Positions 24,161 through 33,454 of a DNA stretch of 64,000 nucleotides are shown here, one piece after another. Position 1 is the stretch's first letter, and every line of letters starts with the position of its first letter. The DNA comes from Erysipelotrichaceae bacterium OPF54 (GTDB lineage: Bacteria > Bacillota_I > Bacilli_A > Erysipelotrichales > Erysipelotrichaceae), in NCBI GenBank assembly GCA_022834735.1, contig BQKD01000001.1, positions 1,155,659 to 1,219,658 of the forward strand. Reading direction: 5' to 3'. Under the pieces are notes generated by a model. It was not told the origin of the DNA, ran no database searches, and saw only the letters and a program-made list of their open reading frames with translations. A program made the translations under genes and the position numbers.

Positions 24161-25759
24161 TTATCCTTTCACTTTACTGTAAAGCACGTGTGCTCCTTTT
24201 TTAATTGTAACACACGAAGCGGATGCCGGGATAAAGCAGCTTTCGAATTTTTTCAGTTCGTATTCTTTTTCTCCTGTTTCGACAGACGTATCGTCGCCGA
24301 TATTCGAAATAAGACAGTATGTGCCGTTCTGCGGATATGTCACATCCTCTTTGGCATACACTTCCGTTACTGTATAGGAAGGCATATCGCTGAGCACTCT
24401 GGTCTCTTCTTTCGCTTCGACAACGTGCGGCTTTCTGGCAAAGTCGGCCACATCAAAGCTTTTTTCCAGATGGAGCGGACGGGTGTTTCCATTGGCGTCT
24501 TTGCGGTTGTAGTCATAGAAGCGGTATGTCGTGTTCGAGTTGGTGCCGACTTCGATCGCGAAGATCCCTGCGCCAAGGGCATGGAGCGTGCCGGCCGGGA
24601 TATCGATATAGTCGCCCGGCTTTACATCATGATAGATCAGATGCTGTTCGAGCGTGCCGTTCTTTACAGCTTCCTTCAACGTATCGGGATCGCTGGTCTT
24701 TGTGCCGGCAACCAGTTTTGCGCCAGGTACGGCGTCGATCACGTACCAGCTTTCATCCTTGCCGAAATCGTTTTCGTGTTCTGCGGCGTAGGTGTCGTAC
24801 GGATGGACCTGAATGCTCAAGGCGTCCTTGGCGTCCAGGAAAGCAACCCGAAGCATTTCGTGATGGCCAAGACCTTGTCCGAGCATCTGGTCAGGGTCGC
24901 TGTCGATCAGTTCCTGCAGGGTCATATCGGATCCTTTGATCGGGTTGGTGCAGTACGGATGCGCGCTCACTTCCCACCATGTTCCGTAGTTTTTATCGGC
25001 GTGCCGGAATTTGGAAAGAATGTCGTTGCCCCAGATCGTGTAATCCGGGATCGGCTCTAAAATGTACGGTTTTTCCTGTTCTTCGCGAAACTGTTCGAGG
25101 ATCTTGATCGAAGAGCTTGTTCCGATACGGCTTGCGCCTGCCTCGATCATCGCTTTGCATGTCGGCCAGTCGCGGATGCCGCCGGCCGCTTTGACCTTGA
25201 CATCGTCGCCGACAACGGATTTCATGAGGGCGACATCTTCGACGGTTGCGCCGCCGGTGCCGAATCCGGTGCTCGTTTTGATGTAGTCAGGCTTTACTTC
25301 TTTGGCGATCTCGCTCAGCCTGCGGATCTCGTCTTTGGTCAGATAGCAGTTTTCGAAGATGACCTTGCACGGAATGTCGTATCGATGACAGATGGCGGTC
25401 ATCTTCTCCATTTCCTCTTTGATATAATCCCAGTCATGCATCTTCGCTTTGCCGATATGGATGACGTAGTCGATCTCGTCGCAGCCGTCCTTGATGGCCT
25501 GCTCGCATTCGAACAGCTTGCTTTCAAGACCGGACTGTCCGAGCGGGAAGGAGATGGCGGCGCCGACATGCACGTCTGTGCCTTTCAGCCATTCCTTGCA
25601 CGGAATGGTCCATGCGGTATTGATGGCGACCATGGCCGTATCAAGGGCTCGTGCTTCGTCGCACAGTTTTTTCATTTCCTTGTCGGTAGCGTCCGGTTTC
25701 AGATACGTGTGATCAAAATATTTCGCAAGTTCGTGTTCAGTTTTTGGTAAGTTTGGCAT
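24161..25759 (-). CDS. Deoxyribose-phosphate aldolase / mannose-6-phosphate isomerase fusion
   Basis: A 532-residue two-domain protein. Residues about 1-230 are a DeoC-type aldolase with KVIFENCYL, the Schiff-base Lys in DYIKTSTGF and the second Lys in VKAAGGIRD. Residues about 235-532 are a type I ManA with the metal-binding motifs SIQVHPYD and IPAGTLHALG. The frame crosses the join (EQFREEQEKPYILEP) without a break, so this is a genuine fusion unless there is a sequencing error. DeoC splits 2-deoxyribose 5-phosphate; ManA interconverts fructose 6-phosphate and mannose 6-phosphate. The start at 25759 has GAGG eight bases upstream. Confidence 0.88.
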   Translation of the reverse strand: MPNLPKTEHELAKYFDHTYLKPDATDKEMKKLCDEARALDTAMVAINTAWTIPCKEWLKGTDVHVGAAISFPLGQSGLESKLFECEQAIKDGCDEIDYVIHIGKAKMHDWDYIKEEMEKMTAICHRYDIPCKVIFENCYLTKDEIRRLSEIAKEVKPDYIKTSTGFGTGGATVEDVALMKSVVGDDVKVKAAGGIRDWPTCKAMIEAGASRIGTSSSIKILEQFREEQEKPYILEPIPDYTIWGNDILSKFRHADKNYGTWWEVSAHPYCTNPIKGSDMTLQELIDSDPDQMLGQGLGHHEMLRVAFLDAKDALSIQVHPYDTYAAEHENDFGKDESWYVIDAVPGAKLVAGTKTSDPDTLKEAVKNGTLEQHLIYHDVKPGDYIDIPAGTLHALGAGIFAIEVGTNSNTTYRFYDYNRKDANGNTRPLHLEKSFDVADFARKPHVVEAKEETRVLSDMPSYTVTEVYAKEDVTYPQNGTYCLISNIGDDTSVETGEKEYELKKFESCFIPASASCVTIKKGAHVLYSKVKG

Positions 25760-25878
25760 ATTTTTTCCTCTTTTCAATTGCTATTATAGCAAATAAAAAT
25801 TTATATTGATATACCAAATTAGAAAAATTTTTGCATACCCTGGTTTCATTCATGATACAATCGGCGTGGGGTGATTTG

Positions 25879-26463
25879 ATGACAACAGTAGATCTGAGCA
25901 TTCCGTACCGCAAGGTGCTGATGGTGCTGCCGAAAAAGCGGGTCGGAAGCGAACACAAATTAAAGGAAGGATTTCATTACGAAAAGTACACCGACGATCT
26001 TTTCGATGCCTGGTGCAGCCTGCAGACTGGCGTGAAGCTGTTTGAAACGAAAGAGCAGGCGGCTGGAAAGCTGAAGGAAATGCTGGCGGAAGACCGGGCG
26101 TTCTTCGAGGAGAACTTTTTGTTTGTCATGGACGAAAAGGGAAATCTTGCGGCGTCGGCCGGACTGTGGCCTGGCCGTGATTTTGACGAGCCGAGGCTTC
26201 GGATCCATTATGTGGCGACCGATCCTTCCTTTCAGCACAATGGTCTGGCCCGTTCCATGCTGACAAAGTTGGCTGTAAAGTACGATACATTGAAGACGAA
26301 GTATCCGCTTTATCTGGCGACGCAGGCGCAGTCCTACGGCGCGATCCGGCTGTACGCTTCGATCGGCTTTACACCGTATCTTGGCGCTTATAACGGGCAT
26401 ACACAGGAACAGTCCGGACAGGACTGGGAAGAGACGACAAAGATCCTGAGAGAGCATGCGTAA
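25879..26463 (+). CDS. GNAT family N-acetyltransferase
   Basis: A 194-residue acetyltransferase. The acetyl-CoA-binding motif A lies in IHYVATDPSFQHNGLARSMLTKL (here cited by its core QHNGLA, about residue 120), followed by YLATQAQSYGAIRLYASIGF. The target substrate is unknown. The ATG at 25879 is preferred over upstream in-frame codons because GTGGGGTG precedes it. The terminator hairpin overlaps the last codons. Confidence 0.82.
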   Translation: MTTVDLSIPYRKVLMVLPKKRVGSEHKLKEGFHYEKYTDDLFDAWCSLQTGVKLFETKEQAAGKLKEMLAEDRAFFEENFLFVMDEKGNLAASAGLWPGRDFDEPRLRIHYVATDPSFQHNGLARSMLTKLAVKYDTLKTKYPLYLATQAQSYGAIRLYASIGFTPYLGAYNGHTQEQSGQDWEETTKILREHA

Positions 26464-26476
26464 TGCTCTTTTTTTT
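26451..26476 (+). terminator. Terminator overlapping the GNAT stop codon
   Basis: AGAGCAT (26451-26457) and ATGCTCT (26463-26469) pair around GCGTA, followed by seven T. Confidence 0.85.
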
Positions 26477-26533
26477 GGAAAAATAATATTTTACATCCAA
26501 AAAGTTCCCATGCTTTTAGACATGTCCGGGACT

Positions 26534-26539
26534 ATAATA
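26534..26539 (+). promoter_or_regulatory. -10 element of the nrd operon
   Basis: TATAAT lies about 85 bases before nrdA, with no good -35 at 17 bases, which suggests activator dependence or control. I saw no clear NrdR box pair. Confidence 0.45.
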
Positions 26540-26621
26540 GGATCGTATCTTTGAAGCAAAGCGTCAGCACGATCGTTTTGCGAAGAATCGGTTAAAATCT
26601 TAAAGAAGGAGAACAAAACCT

Positions 26622-29135
26622 ATGGAAATAAGAAAACGAAGCGGACAGCTTGAAGCGTATGATCCGCAGAAAATAATCGAAGCGATCCGCAAGTCGTTTC
26701 GCAGCCGCGAAAAGACGCCCTCAGAAAGCGAGCTGGCTGCTCTGCTTGCAAGCGTAGAGCGGCGCCTGAAGCCAGAGGAGATCACGGTCGAGCAGATCCA
26801 GGACGAGGTGGAACGCTCTTTGATGGAACAAGGGTATTACGATGTAGCAAAGGCCTATATCTTATACCGCGATCACCGTACGAAACTGCGTCAGAGCCGG
26901 CAGATGATCTGCGATACGATCCAGGATGCCGGGCTCGAACCATGTCTCGTGCAGATCCAGTCCGAGTTCGACGATGAAACGTATCCGCTTTCTGGTCTGG
27001 TCGTCCAGTTTGCCGGATTCGTCAAACCGGGCATGGACGCGAAGGAACGGCTGGATGCGCTGATCAAGGCGTCGATCGAGCTGATCAGCCAGGAGGCACC
27101 GGACTGGGAAAAGATCGCGGCCCGCTTTCTGAACTATTCGTTTCATAAACAGCTGGCTGCCGATCTGCGTGAGCGCGGCATCCACGATTTTTACGAAAAG
27201 ATCGTGTATCTGTGCGATCAGGGCCTGTACGGAACGTATATCCTGGAAAACTATTCGCCGGATGAGCTGCGCTATGCGTACACATTGATCGATGAAAGGC
27301 GCAACGATCTGTTCACGTGGTCGGGACTGGATCTGCTGCTCAAACGGTATGTCATCCGTACGCGCAGCCATGTGCCGCTCGAAACGCCGCAGGAAATGTT
27401 CCTTGGTATCGCGCTGCACCTGGCGATGAAGGAAACTGTTGATCGGATGCAGTGGGTCGGCCGCTTTTACGATATGCTCAGCCTGCTGCAGGTCACGATG
27501 GCAACGCCGACCTTGTCCAACGCGCGCAAGCCGTACTGCCAGCTTTCGAGCTGCTTTATTGACACGGTGCCGGACAGCCTGAACGGCATTTACCGCAGCA
27601 TCGACAATTTTGCCAAGGTGAGCAAGTTCGGCGGCGGCATGGGCATGTATTTTGGCAAGGTGAGGGCGACGGGCAGCCCGATCCGCGGCTTCGAAGGGGC
27701 GGCTGGCGGTGTCATCCGCTGGATCCGTCTGGTCAATGACACGGCCGTGGCTGTCGATCAGCTGGGAATGCGTCAGGGAGCGGCTGCCGTCTATCTGGAT
27801 GCGTGGCACAAAGACCTGCCGGAATTTCTGCAGCTGCGTACGAACAATGGCGACGACCGGCTCAAGGCGCACGATATCTTTCCTGCTGTCTGCTGGCCGG
27901 ATCTGTTCTGGCGCCTGGCCGATACGGATCTTGATTCGCCGTGGTATCTGATGTGTCCGCACCAGATCCTGCGTGTCAAAGGCTACGCGCTCGAGGATCA
28001 TTACGGCGAAGAATGGGAAAGACGCTACTGGAGCTGCGTGAACGACGAGAGGATCGAAAAGCGGGTCGTGACGGTCAAGGATATCGTGCGGCTCGTGCTC
28101 AAAAGTGCGGTCGAGACCGGAACGCCGTTCACTTTCATGCGCGATACGGTCAACCGCGCCAATCCCAACGGTCATGCGGGCATGATCTACTGTTCGAATC
28201 TCTGCACGGAGATCGCGCAGAACATGGCGCCGATCGAGACGGTCAGTACCGAGATCGTGACCGAAGAGGGGGATACGGTCGTGGTGAATACGACGCGTCC
28301 GGGCGATTTTGTCGTGTGCAACCTGGCCAGCCTTTCGCTTGGCCGTATCCCGGTCGATGACGACAAGGCGCTGTTCGATGTGGTGCAGACGGTCGTGCGG
28401 GCGCTTGATAATGTCATCGATCTCAATTTTTATCCGCTTCCTTACGCAAAGATCACCAACCGCACATACCGCAGTCTTGGTCTTGGCGTGAGCGGATACC
28501 ATCATATGCTGGCGAAACACAAGATCGCGTGGGAGAGTGAAAAGCATCTCGAGTTCGTGGATGCGCTGTTCGAAAAGATCAATTACGCGGCGATCTCTGC
28601 GAGCTGTCAGCTGGCGGCCGAAAAAGGGCGGTATGCCTTGTTCGAGGGCAGCGACTGGCAGACCGGTGCCTATTTTGACAAGAGAGGGTATACGGGGCCT
28701 GCGTGGGATGCGCTCAAAGAAAAGGTGAGCGTTCAGGGGATGCGCAACGCGTATCTGCTGGCGATCGCGCCGACAAGCAGCACGAGCATTATTGCGGGCA
28801 CGAGCGCAGGGGTCGATCCGATCATGAAAAAATTCTTTCTGGAAGAGAAAAAAGGAAGCATGCTGCCGCGGGTGGCGCCGGATCTTTCGCCTTCGACCTA
28901 CTGGTATTATAAAAATGCGCATTATATCGATCAGAGCTGGAGCGTGAGGGCGGCTGGCGTGCGGCAGCGCCATATCGATCAGGCCCAAAGTGTCAATTTG
29001 TATATTACGAACGAGTTTACTCTTCGTCAGGTGCTGAATTTATATATCCTGGCATGGAAAAATGGGGTCAAGACGATTTACTATGTACGAAGCAAATCGC
29101 TTGAAGTGGAAGAGTGCGAAAGCTGTTCGGCATAA
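26622..29135 (+). CDS. nrdA: Class Ia ribonucleoside-diphosphate reductase, alpha subunit
   Basis: An 837-residue catalytic subunit that reduces ribonucleotides to deoxyribonucleotides. Residues 1-95 are an ATP-cone (KRSGQLEAYDPQKI), the allosteric activity site. Active-site features are Cys in QLSSCFIDT, the N-x-C-x-E motif in SNLCTEI, Cys in FVVCNLAS, the radical-transfer tyrosines in TIYYVRSK and the C-terminal redox pair CESC. AAGGAG precedes the ATG. nrdB follows 11 bases later. No nrdI or nrdH is adjacent, which with the ATP-cone argues for NrdA rather than class Ib NrdE. Confidence 0.95.
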   Translation: MEIRKRSGQLEAYDPQKIIEAIRKSFRSREKTPSESELAALLASVERRLKPEEITVEQIQDEVERSLMEQGYYDVAKAYILYRDHRTKLRQSRQMICDTIQDAGLEPCLVQIQSEFDDETYPLSGLVVQFAGFVKPGMDAKERLDALIKASIELISQEAPDWEKIAARFLNYSFHKQLAADLRERGIHDFYEKIVYLCDQGLYGTYILENYSPDELRYAYTLIDERRNDLFTWSGLDLLLKRYVIRTRSHVPLETPQEMFLGIALHLAMKETVDRMQWVGRFYDMLSLLQVTMATPTLSNARKPYCQLSSCFIDTVPDSLNGIYRSIDNFAKVSKFGGGMGMYFGKVRATGSPIRGFEGAAGGVIRWIRLVNDTAVAVDQLGMRQGAAAVYLDAWHKDLPEFLQLRTNNGDDRLKAHDIFPAVCWPDLFWRLADTDLDSPWYLMCPHQILRVKGYALEDHYGEEWERRYWSCVNDERIEKRVVTVKDIVRLVLKSAVETGTPFTFMRDTVNRANPNGHAGMIYCSNLCTEIAQNMAPIETVSTEIVTEEGDTVVVNTTRPGDFVVCNLASLSLGRIPVDDDKALFDVVQTVVRALDNVIDLNFYPLPYAKITNRTYRSLGLGVSGYHHMLAKHKIAWESEKHLEFVDALFEKINYAAISASCQLAAEKGRYALFEGSDWQTGAYFDKRGYTGPAWDALKEKVSVQGMRNAYLLAIAPTSSTSIIAGTSAGVDPIMKKFFLEEKKGSMLPRVAPDLSPSTYWYYKNAHYIDQSWSVRAAGVRQRHIDQAQSVNLYITNEFTLRQVLNLYILAWKNGVKTIYYVRSKSLEVEECESCSA

Positions 29136-29146
29136 AGGAGGATCTT

Positions 29147-30190
29147 ATGATGGAAATGAAAAAGAAGCCGCTGTTCAATCCGGATGGCGATACGGATGTG
29201 CGTATGCGCCGGATGATCGGAGGCAATACGACCAATCTCAATGATTTCAACACGCTCAAATACGCATGGGTGAGCGACTGGTACCGGCAGGCCATGAACA
29301 ATTTTTGGATCCCGGAGGAAATCAATCTGTCCCAGGATGTCAAGGATTATCCGCTTCTGAGCCGGGCGGAACGCAGTGCGTATGACAAGATCCTGAGTTT
29401 TCTGATCTTCCTGGACTCGCTGCAAAGTGCCAATCTGCCGAATATCTCGGAATATACGACGGCCAACGAAGTGAATCTCTGCCTTTCGATCCAGACGTTT
29501 CAGGAGTGCGTCCATTCGCAGAGCTACAGCTATATGCTCGATACGATCTGTTCGCCGGAAAAGCGCGAAGAAATCCTGTACCAGTGGAAGATGGATGAGC
29601 ATCTTCTCAGACGCAATACCTTTATCGGCAGTTTGTACAACGAATTTCAGGAAAAAAAGGATGCCAGGACGTTTCTCAAGGTGATCATGGCCAACTATAT
29701 CCTGGAAGGGATCTATTTTTACAGCGGTTTCATGTTCTTCTACAATTTGTCGCGCAATGGAAAGATGCCTGGTTCTGCGCAGGAGATCCGGTATATCAAC
29801 CGGGACGAGAACACGCATTTATGGCTGTTCCGCAACATTATTCTCGAACTGCAGAAAGAGGAGCCGGCGCTGTTCGGTCCGGAAAATATCGGGATGCTCA
29901 AGGAAATGCTCGAGGAAGGGGTGCGCCAGGAAATCGACTGGGGCCACTATGTGATCGGGGACGACATTCCGGGCCTGACCAGACAGATGATCACGGACTA
30001 TATCCGCTACCTGGGCAATCTGCGCTGGTCAAGTCTGGGGTTCGGCTTCTTATACGAGGACAACCGGAGCGAGCCGGCCAGCATGGGCTGGGTCAGCCAG
30101 TATTCGAATGCGAATATGGTCAAGACGGATTTCTTCGAGGCGAAAAGCACGGCGTATGCCAAGAGCACGGCGCTGGTCGATGATCTTTGA
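29147..30190 (+). CDS. nrdB: Class Ia ribonucleoside-diphosphate reductase, beta subunit
   Basis: A 347-residue radical-generating subunit. Iron ligands and the radical Tyr fit NrdB: Asp in FLIFLDSLQ, ExxH plus Tyr in QECVHSQSYSY, Glu in LEGIYFYSG and ExxH in RDENTHLW. The radical tyrosine is kept, so this is a tyrosyl-radical enzyme and not class Ic. The start at 29147 has AAAGGAGG five bases upstream; a second ATG at 29150 is equally possible. It forms an operon with nrdA and ends in a clear terminator. Confidence 0.95.
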   Translation: MMEMKKKPLFNPDGDTDVRMRRMIGGNTTNLNDFNTLKYAWVSDWYRQAMNNFWIPEEINLSQDVKDYPLLSRAERSAYDKILSFLIFLDSLQSANLPNISEYTTANEVNLCLSIQTFQECVHSQSYSYMLDTICSPEKREEILYQWKMDEHLLRRNTFIGSLYNEFQEKKDARTFLKVIMANYILEGIYFYSGFMFFYNLSRNGKMPGSAQEIRYINRDENTHLWLFRNIILELQKEEPALFGPENIGMLKEMLEEGVRQEIDWGHYVIGDDIPGLTRQMITDYIRYLGNLRWSSLGFGFLYEDNRSEPASMGWVSQYSNANMVKTDFFEAKSTAYAKSTALVDDL

Positions 30191-30202
30191 TCGCAGGATA
30201 AG

Positions 30203-30227
30203 GGAACGCAGGAGGTGCGTTCCTTTT
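30203..30227 (+). terminator. Terminator of nrdAB
   Basis: GGAACGCA (30203-30210) pairs with TGCGTTCC (30216-30223), then TTTTG. Confidence 0.85.
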
Positions 30228-30340
30228 GTGTATTGTGTATATAGATATAAAGAAGAAACACGGGATAAGCTTGCAGAATCATGATACACTGAAATAAAGA
30301 ACTTGTATTGGTCATGCGCATGAAAGAAAGGAGGCCGATC

Positions 30341-31312
30341 ATGGAAACAATTATTTATGATCTGAACCATGTTGAACGAGATATTTTTGGAAACTATGGC
30401 GGGAAATCGGGATTCAAATATGGTGTGATCATCGATGGGGAAAGATGGATGATAAAATTCCCGGAAAATACTCGGGAATTTCCGGGACGCGATAAGAAAA
30501 ATAACCATGTACCATCTTACACGACAAGTCCATTAAGCGAATACATTGGCTCTCATATTTATGAAATACTCGGTATTCCGGTTCATGAAACAAAACTTGG
30601 GTTACGTAATGGAAAAATAGTCGTTGCGTGCAAAGATTTCGATGTCAATCATGAGCTGGTCGACTATGAAAAAATCAAAAATGGTTTCGCTGAATTTGAA
30701 GATGAACTGATTGGTTCTTCTGGAACTAGCAGTATCATGCGTGGCGAGTTTCTCGATGATGTAATAACAGTCATCGAACAGTCTGAACTGCTGCAAAAGG
30801 CAGAAGGAATTAAAGAACGGTTCTGGGACATGTTTGTGGTCGATGGATTCATACGAAATAATGATAGGAATAATGGAAACTGGGGAGTTTTTATTAAAAA
30901 GGATCAATCCGTTGTATTAGCGCCGGTATTCGATAATGGAAATTCTTTTTTCAATAAAAGGAATCCTTCTGTTTCTCAAAGGCGTATATTGGATGAAGCA
31001 AGTATTGTGCAGGATGCATTAGGAACAGGAGTATCGTATTTCTTGGATAAAGAAAAGAACCATATTCATCCTTTTGATTTTATCGAGCGACAGGAGAATA
31101 AAGACTGCACGGCAGCTTTGATCCGTTTTTCTGAAAGAATAGATATGGATGCCATCAGAAAGTGTATCCTGGATATCCCAGAAAAAGCTTTTGGAGTTGA
31201 CGTGATCGCGCCGGAACAAAAACAGCATTATATCCGCATGATGGAAATCATCATCGAACGAAGCATCAATCCGACACTGGAAAAACTTAATCATGCGCCG
31301 ATCGATCTGTAA
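30341..31312 (+). CDS. HipA/CtkA-like protein kinase
   Basis: A 323-residue kinase-like protein. A lysine in DGERWMIKFPE is the likely ATP-binding Lys (about residue 36). The catalytic loop reads DGFIRNNDRNNGNWGVF (about 175-191), with the metal-binding Asp in APVFDNGNSFF. It matches stand-alone HipA C-terminal-domain proteins such as CtkA. No HipB antitoxin or HipA N-subdomain gene is next to it. AAAGGAGG before the ATG at 30341 decides the start. The gene is somewhat AT-rich relative to its neighbours. Substrate unknown. Confidence 0.75.
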   Translation: METIIYDLNHVERDIFGNYGGKSGFKYGVIIDGERWMIKFPENTREFPGRDKKNNHVPSYTTSPLSEYIGSHIYEILGIPVHETKLGLRNGKIVVACKDFDVNHELVDYEKIKNGFAEFEDELIGSSGTSSIMRGEFLDDVITVIEQSELLQKAEGIKERFWDMFVVDGFIRNNDRNNGNWGVFIKKDQSVVLAPVFDNGNSFFNKRNPSVSQRRILDEASIVQDALGTGVSYFLDKEKNHIHPFDFIERQENKDCTAALIRFSERIDMDAIRKCILDIPEKAFGVDVIAPEQKQHYIRMMEIIIERSINPTLEKLNHAPIDL

Positions 31313-31319
31313 GTCAGAG

Positions 31320-31345
31320 AGCTGAAAACACGCTTCAGCTTTTTT
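31320..31345 (+). terminator. Terminator of the HipA-like gene
   Basis: AGCTGA (31320-31325) pairs with TCAGCT (31335-31340), followed by five T. Confidence 0.75.
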
Positions 31346-31355
31346 ATATCAAAAA

Positions 31356-31382
31356 TTAGCACTTGGCGTTTGACTCTGCTAA
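31356..31382. promoter_or_regulatory. CIRCE-like operator at the htpG promoter
   Basis: TTAGCACTT, nine bases, then CTCTGCTAA match the HrcA-binding CIRCE element (TTAGCACTC-N9-GAGTGCTAA) at 14 of 18 arm positions with the exact spacing. It overlaps the -35 of the promoter. Confidence 0.65.
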
Positions 31383-31398
31383 ATGATAGGAGTACAAT
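31370..31398 (+). promoter_or_regulatory. Sigma-A promoter of htpG
   Basis: TTGACT (31370-31375) and TACAAT (31393-31398) have a 17-base spacer, 40 bases before the ATG. Confidence 0.75.
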
Positions 31399-31437
31399 CG
31401 TTCTATACTAAAAAATACATAAAGGAGTGGATGATAT

Positions 31438-33369
31438 ATGGCTGAAAAAAAGGAATTCAAGGCAGAGTCGAAACGTCTGCTTGATCTGATGATCAATTCG
31501 ATCTATACGCACAAGGAGATCTTTTTGCGCGAGCTCATTTCGAACGCTTCGGATGCGCTGGACAAATACTATTATTATGCCCTGCAGAACCATGAGAGCG
31601 TGAAGGATCTGAAGATCCGGATCGATCTGAACGAAGAGGACCGCACGCTGACGATCACGGACAACGGGATCGGTATGAGCGAAGACGAACTGGAGGACAA
31701 TCTGGGAACGATCGCGAAGAGCGGTTCGCTCGCTTTCAAAGAGGAAATGGCCAAAAAAGACGAGAAGAAGGACGAAGATGTCGATATCATCGGCCAGTTC
31801 GGTGTCGGTTTTTATGCCGCGTTCATGGTGGCGGACGAAGTGAAGGTCGTTTCGCGCAAAGCAGGAAATGAAGAGGCATTCCTGTGGAAGAGCGACGGGG
31901 CCAACGGCTATACGGTAGAGCCGGCGGTCCGCGAAGGACATGGCACGACCATCACGCTCAAGCTCAAGGCTGACGATGATACGGAGTCGTATTCGCAGTA
32001 TCTGGAGTCGCATACGATCTCGGCACTTGTTCAGAAGTATTCGGACTTTATCCGCTATCCGATCACGATGGATGTTTCGGTCGAGAAGATGGTCGAGGGA
32101 ACGGAAGAAAACGAGACGCCGGAATTCGAGAGCGTGCAGGAGGAAAAAACGCTCAATTCCATGGTGCCTTTGTGGAAGCGTCCGAAGTCGGAAGTAAGCG
32201 ACGAGGAGCTGAACGCGTTTTATAAAGATCAGTTCCACGACTATATGGATCCGCTGAAGACGATCTTCTTCAACGTGGAAGGAAATGTCAGCTTCACGGC
32301 GCTGCTGTTCATTCCTTCGCGTGTTCCTGCCGGTTTCTATTCGCAGGAATACAAGGCGGGCCTGCAGCTGTATTCGCGTGGCGTACGCATCATGGAGCAT
32401 TGCGAGGAACTGCTCCCGGCCTATCTGCGTTTTGTGAGCGGTATCGTGGATTCACAGGATCTTTCGCTGAACATTTCGCGTGAGATGCTGCAGCACGATC
32501 ACCAGCTGCGGATCATCAAGAACCGGATCGAGAAAAAGGTGCTCAACGAGCTTGGTTCGATGCTGGCAAAACACCGAGAAACGTATGAAAAGTTCTGGAA
32601 AAATTTCGGGGTCGATCTGAAATTCGGCGTATACAACAATTTCGGCCAGGACAAGGACAAGCTGGAAAACCTGCTTCTGTTCTATTCGAGCAAAGACAAA
32701 AAACTGACGACACTTTCTGAATATGTGGACCGTATGCCCGAAGAGCAGAAAGATATTTATTATGTGGCCAACGCTTCGCTGGACAATGCCGAAAAGCTGC
32801 CGATCGTCAAGACGCTGGCTGCGCGCGACATGGAAGTGCTGCTGCTCGATACGCAGATCGACGAGTTCGTGATGCAGACGCTTGGCACGTTCCGGGATCA
32901 TCCGTTCAAGAACGCGGCGCAGGGCGATCTGGATCTCGATTCGAAAGAGGAGAAGGAAGAGCTCGAAAAGACCAACGAGTCGAACAAAGGACTTCTGGAT
33001 TTCATGAAGGAAAGCCTGCATGGCGAGGTGGAACAGGTTCGCCTGTCGAACCGGCTGTCGGATGATCCGGTCATGCTGGTGGCAGGAGACGGTCTGTCTT
33101 TCGAGATGGAGAAGGTGTATGCGGCTATGGCAGCTCAGAACCAGATGGATGGCATGCCGCCGATGAAGGCGTCGCGTATCCTGGAAATCAATCCGAAGAG
33201 CGCGATCTTCAAGGTACTTCAGAGCGCGTTCGAAAACGACAAGGAAAAGGCGAAGGAGATCAGCGAGGTGCTGTACGACCAGGCACAGCTGATCGAAGGA
33301 TTTGCGATCAAGGATCCGATCGAGTATTCGCGTCGGGTCTGCGCGCTCATTTCAGGACAGGAGGATTGA
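31438..33369 (+). CDS. htpG: Molecular chaperone HtpG (Hsp90)
   Basis: A 643-residue bacterial Hsp90. The N-terminal GHKL ATPase shows ELISNASDALDK (about 25-36), DNGIGMS (about 77-83) and GQFGVGFYAAFM (about 118-129). The middle domain holds the catalytic-loop Arg region LNISREMLQ, and the C-terminal dimerisation domain follows. Length is typical. AAAGGAGTGG precedes the ATG. A CIRCE-like operator suggests HrcA control and heat-shock induction. Confidence 0.97.
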   Translation: MAEKKEFKAESKRLLDLMINSIYTHKEIFLRELISNASDALDKYYYYALQNHESVKDLKIRIDLNEEDRTLTITDNGIGMSEDELEDNLGTIAKSGSLAFKEEMAKKDEKKDEDVDIIGQFGVGFYAAFMVADEVKVVSRKAGNEEAFLWKSDGANGYTVEPAVREGHGTTITLKLKADDDTESYSQYLESHTISALVQKYSDFIRYPITMDVSVEKMVEGTEENETPEFESVQEEKTLNSMVPLWKRPKSEVSDEELNAFYKDQFHDYMDPLKTIFFNVEGNVSFTALLFIPSRVPAGFYSQEYKAGLQLYSRGVRIMEHCEELLPAYLRFVSGIVDSQDLSLNISREMLQHDHQLRIIKNRIEKKVLNELGSMLAKHRETYEKFWKNFGVDLKFGVYNNFGQDKDKLENLLLFYSSKDKKLTTLSEYVDRMPEEQKDIYYVANASLDNAEKLPIVKTLAARDMEVLLLDTQIDEFVMQTLGTFRDHPFKNAAQGDLDLDSKEEKEELEKTNESNKGLLDFMKESLHGEVEQVRLSNRLSDDPVMLVAGDGLSFEMEKVYAAMAAQNQMDGMPPMKASRILEINPKSAIFKVLQSAFENDKEKAKEISEVLYDQAQLIEGFAIKDPIEYSRRVCALISGQED

Positions 33370-33386
33370 TCTCCTGCCCTTTTTTA
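33358..33386 (+). terminator. Terminator of htpG
   Basis: CAGGAG (33358-33363) pairs with CTCCTG (33371-33376), followed by six T after CCC. The stem contains the stop codon region. Confidence 0.75.
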
Positions 33387-33454
33387 TGAGGGTTGCGCTG
33401 TTTGTATTCGCAAGAAGCGAATGCTAAAATGAGAGCGTAAATAGGAGTCTTAAC

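Noticed and set aside
26464..26621. NrdR boxes upstream of nrdA
   Set aside because: No pair of sites resembling the NrdR consensus could be found by eye in this interval.
26862..28988. A 708-codon open frame antisense to nrdA
   Set aside because: It mirrors the codon bias of nrdA on the other strand, has no ribosome site and its protein looks like a random Arg/His-rich shadow.
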